DNA from: Nodosilinea nodulosa PCC 7104
GTDB taxonomy: Bacteria > Cyanobacteriota > Cyanobacteriia > Phormidesmidales > Phormidesmidaceae
Direction: 5' to 3'
Assembly (NCBI RefSeq): GCF_000309385.1
Contig: NZ_JH976537.1
Location: 5,035,938-5,099,937, forward strand
Length of the DNA: 64,000 bases
The translations under genes and the position numbers were made by a program. Below are positions 63,780-64,000 of this stretch, piece by piece. The number at the start of each line of letters is the position of its first letter. Within the stretch, counting starts at the first letter, position 1. The notes under the pieces were generated by a model that saw only the letters and a list, made by a program, of their open reading frames with translations, ran no database searches and had not been told where the DNA came from.

Positions 63780-64000
63780 ACCTGTCTCCTATGGGCAAAG
63801 AACATTGGGATCCAGTCGCATTCTGACGATAGGCCCAGAGCGTAGATCACAACTCCGGCAGCCAAAATGGCTGAAACCCCTGTCAATCCAGAATTTCACT
63901 GCCCCATTCTAAGGGCAACCCTCGGAAAGTGGATCGCCAAAACCTTTAATTTATGTGGATTCCGGGGTTTTTTAAGAAAGTTAAACAGCTGCATGCCCCC
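63780..64000. other. Upstream region of hup, no gene seen
   Basis: 220 bases to the window end. AT-rich stretches (TTTAATTTATGTGG near 63945) suggest a promoter for a gene beyond the edge. No coding frame supported. Confidence 0.3.

Overview
The window is a GC-rich cyanobacterial chromosome segment. It carries photosystem I genes (psaF, psaJ, psaL), the bicarbonate transporter pair sbtA/sbtB, CP12, two flavodiiron proteins of the Flv1/Flv3 type, a cyanobacterial seven-gene Mrp antiporter operon, a DesC-type desaturase and a cyAbrB regulator, and it is strewn with the palindrome GCGATCGC (HIP1). The gene set and the psaF-psaJ-psaL order suggest a filamentous, Leptolyngbya-like lineage; the genus is an inference.

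Bases 1-10,340 look like an accessory island. At the left are a frameshifted IS5-type transposase remnant, a stray 20-base IS end and the 3' half of a tRNA-Phe gene, which looks like an attachment site. Next come a frameshifted hypothetical gene, an SNase-like protein and a type I signal peptidase, facing a histidine kinase/response regulator pair. A membrane-protein gene then runs into a group II intron whose reverse transcriptase is cut by a three-gene serine-recombinase cassette. That recombinase is itself split by a 1,480-bp IS4-type element with a clean 10-bp target duplication. HIP1 sites are nearly absent from this stretch.

Bases 10,480-25,100 form a carbon/redox neighbourhood, nearly all on the minus strand: sbtA-sbtB, cp12, flv3, psiE, flv1, a small membrane protein, prfC and mrpCDEFG(A')B. 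Together they cover Na+-dependent bicarbonate uptake, Na+ export, Calvin-cycle control and oxygen photoreduction. The Mrp operon is flanked by direct copies of the prfC 5' region. Bases 25,400-34,300 hold an amidohydrolase, a decayed SDR pseudogene, a truncated NdhH, a lower-GC alpha-amylase-family gene, a CRTISO-like oxidoreductase and a DUF4278 miniprotein.

Bases 34,400-64,000 are mostly housekeeping: miaA, gyrB, desC, a PLP lyase, psaL/psaJ/psaF divergent from tsaD, an InrS-like repressor, a MASE1 cyclase, acs, cyAbrB, a CPBP protease, the corrin genes cobH-cobL, holA, obg, a degenerate kinase with an OmpR regulator, an FKBP isomerase, an ABC ATPase of the nucleoside/sugar class, cobD and HU. 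No rRNA, complete tRNA or CRISPR array was recognised. Coordinates of short sites were read by eye and may be off by one or two bases.
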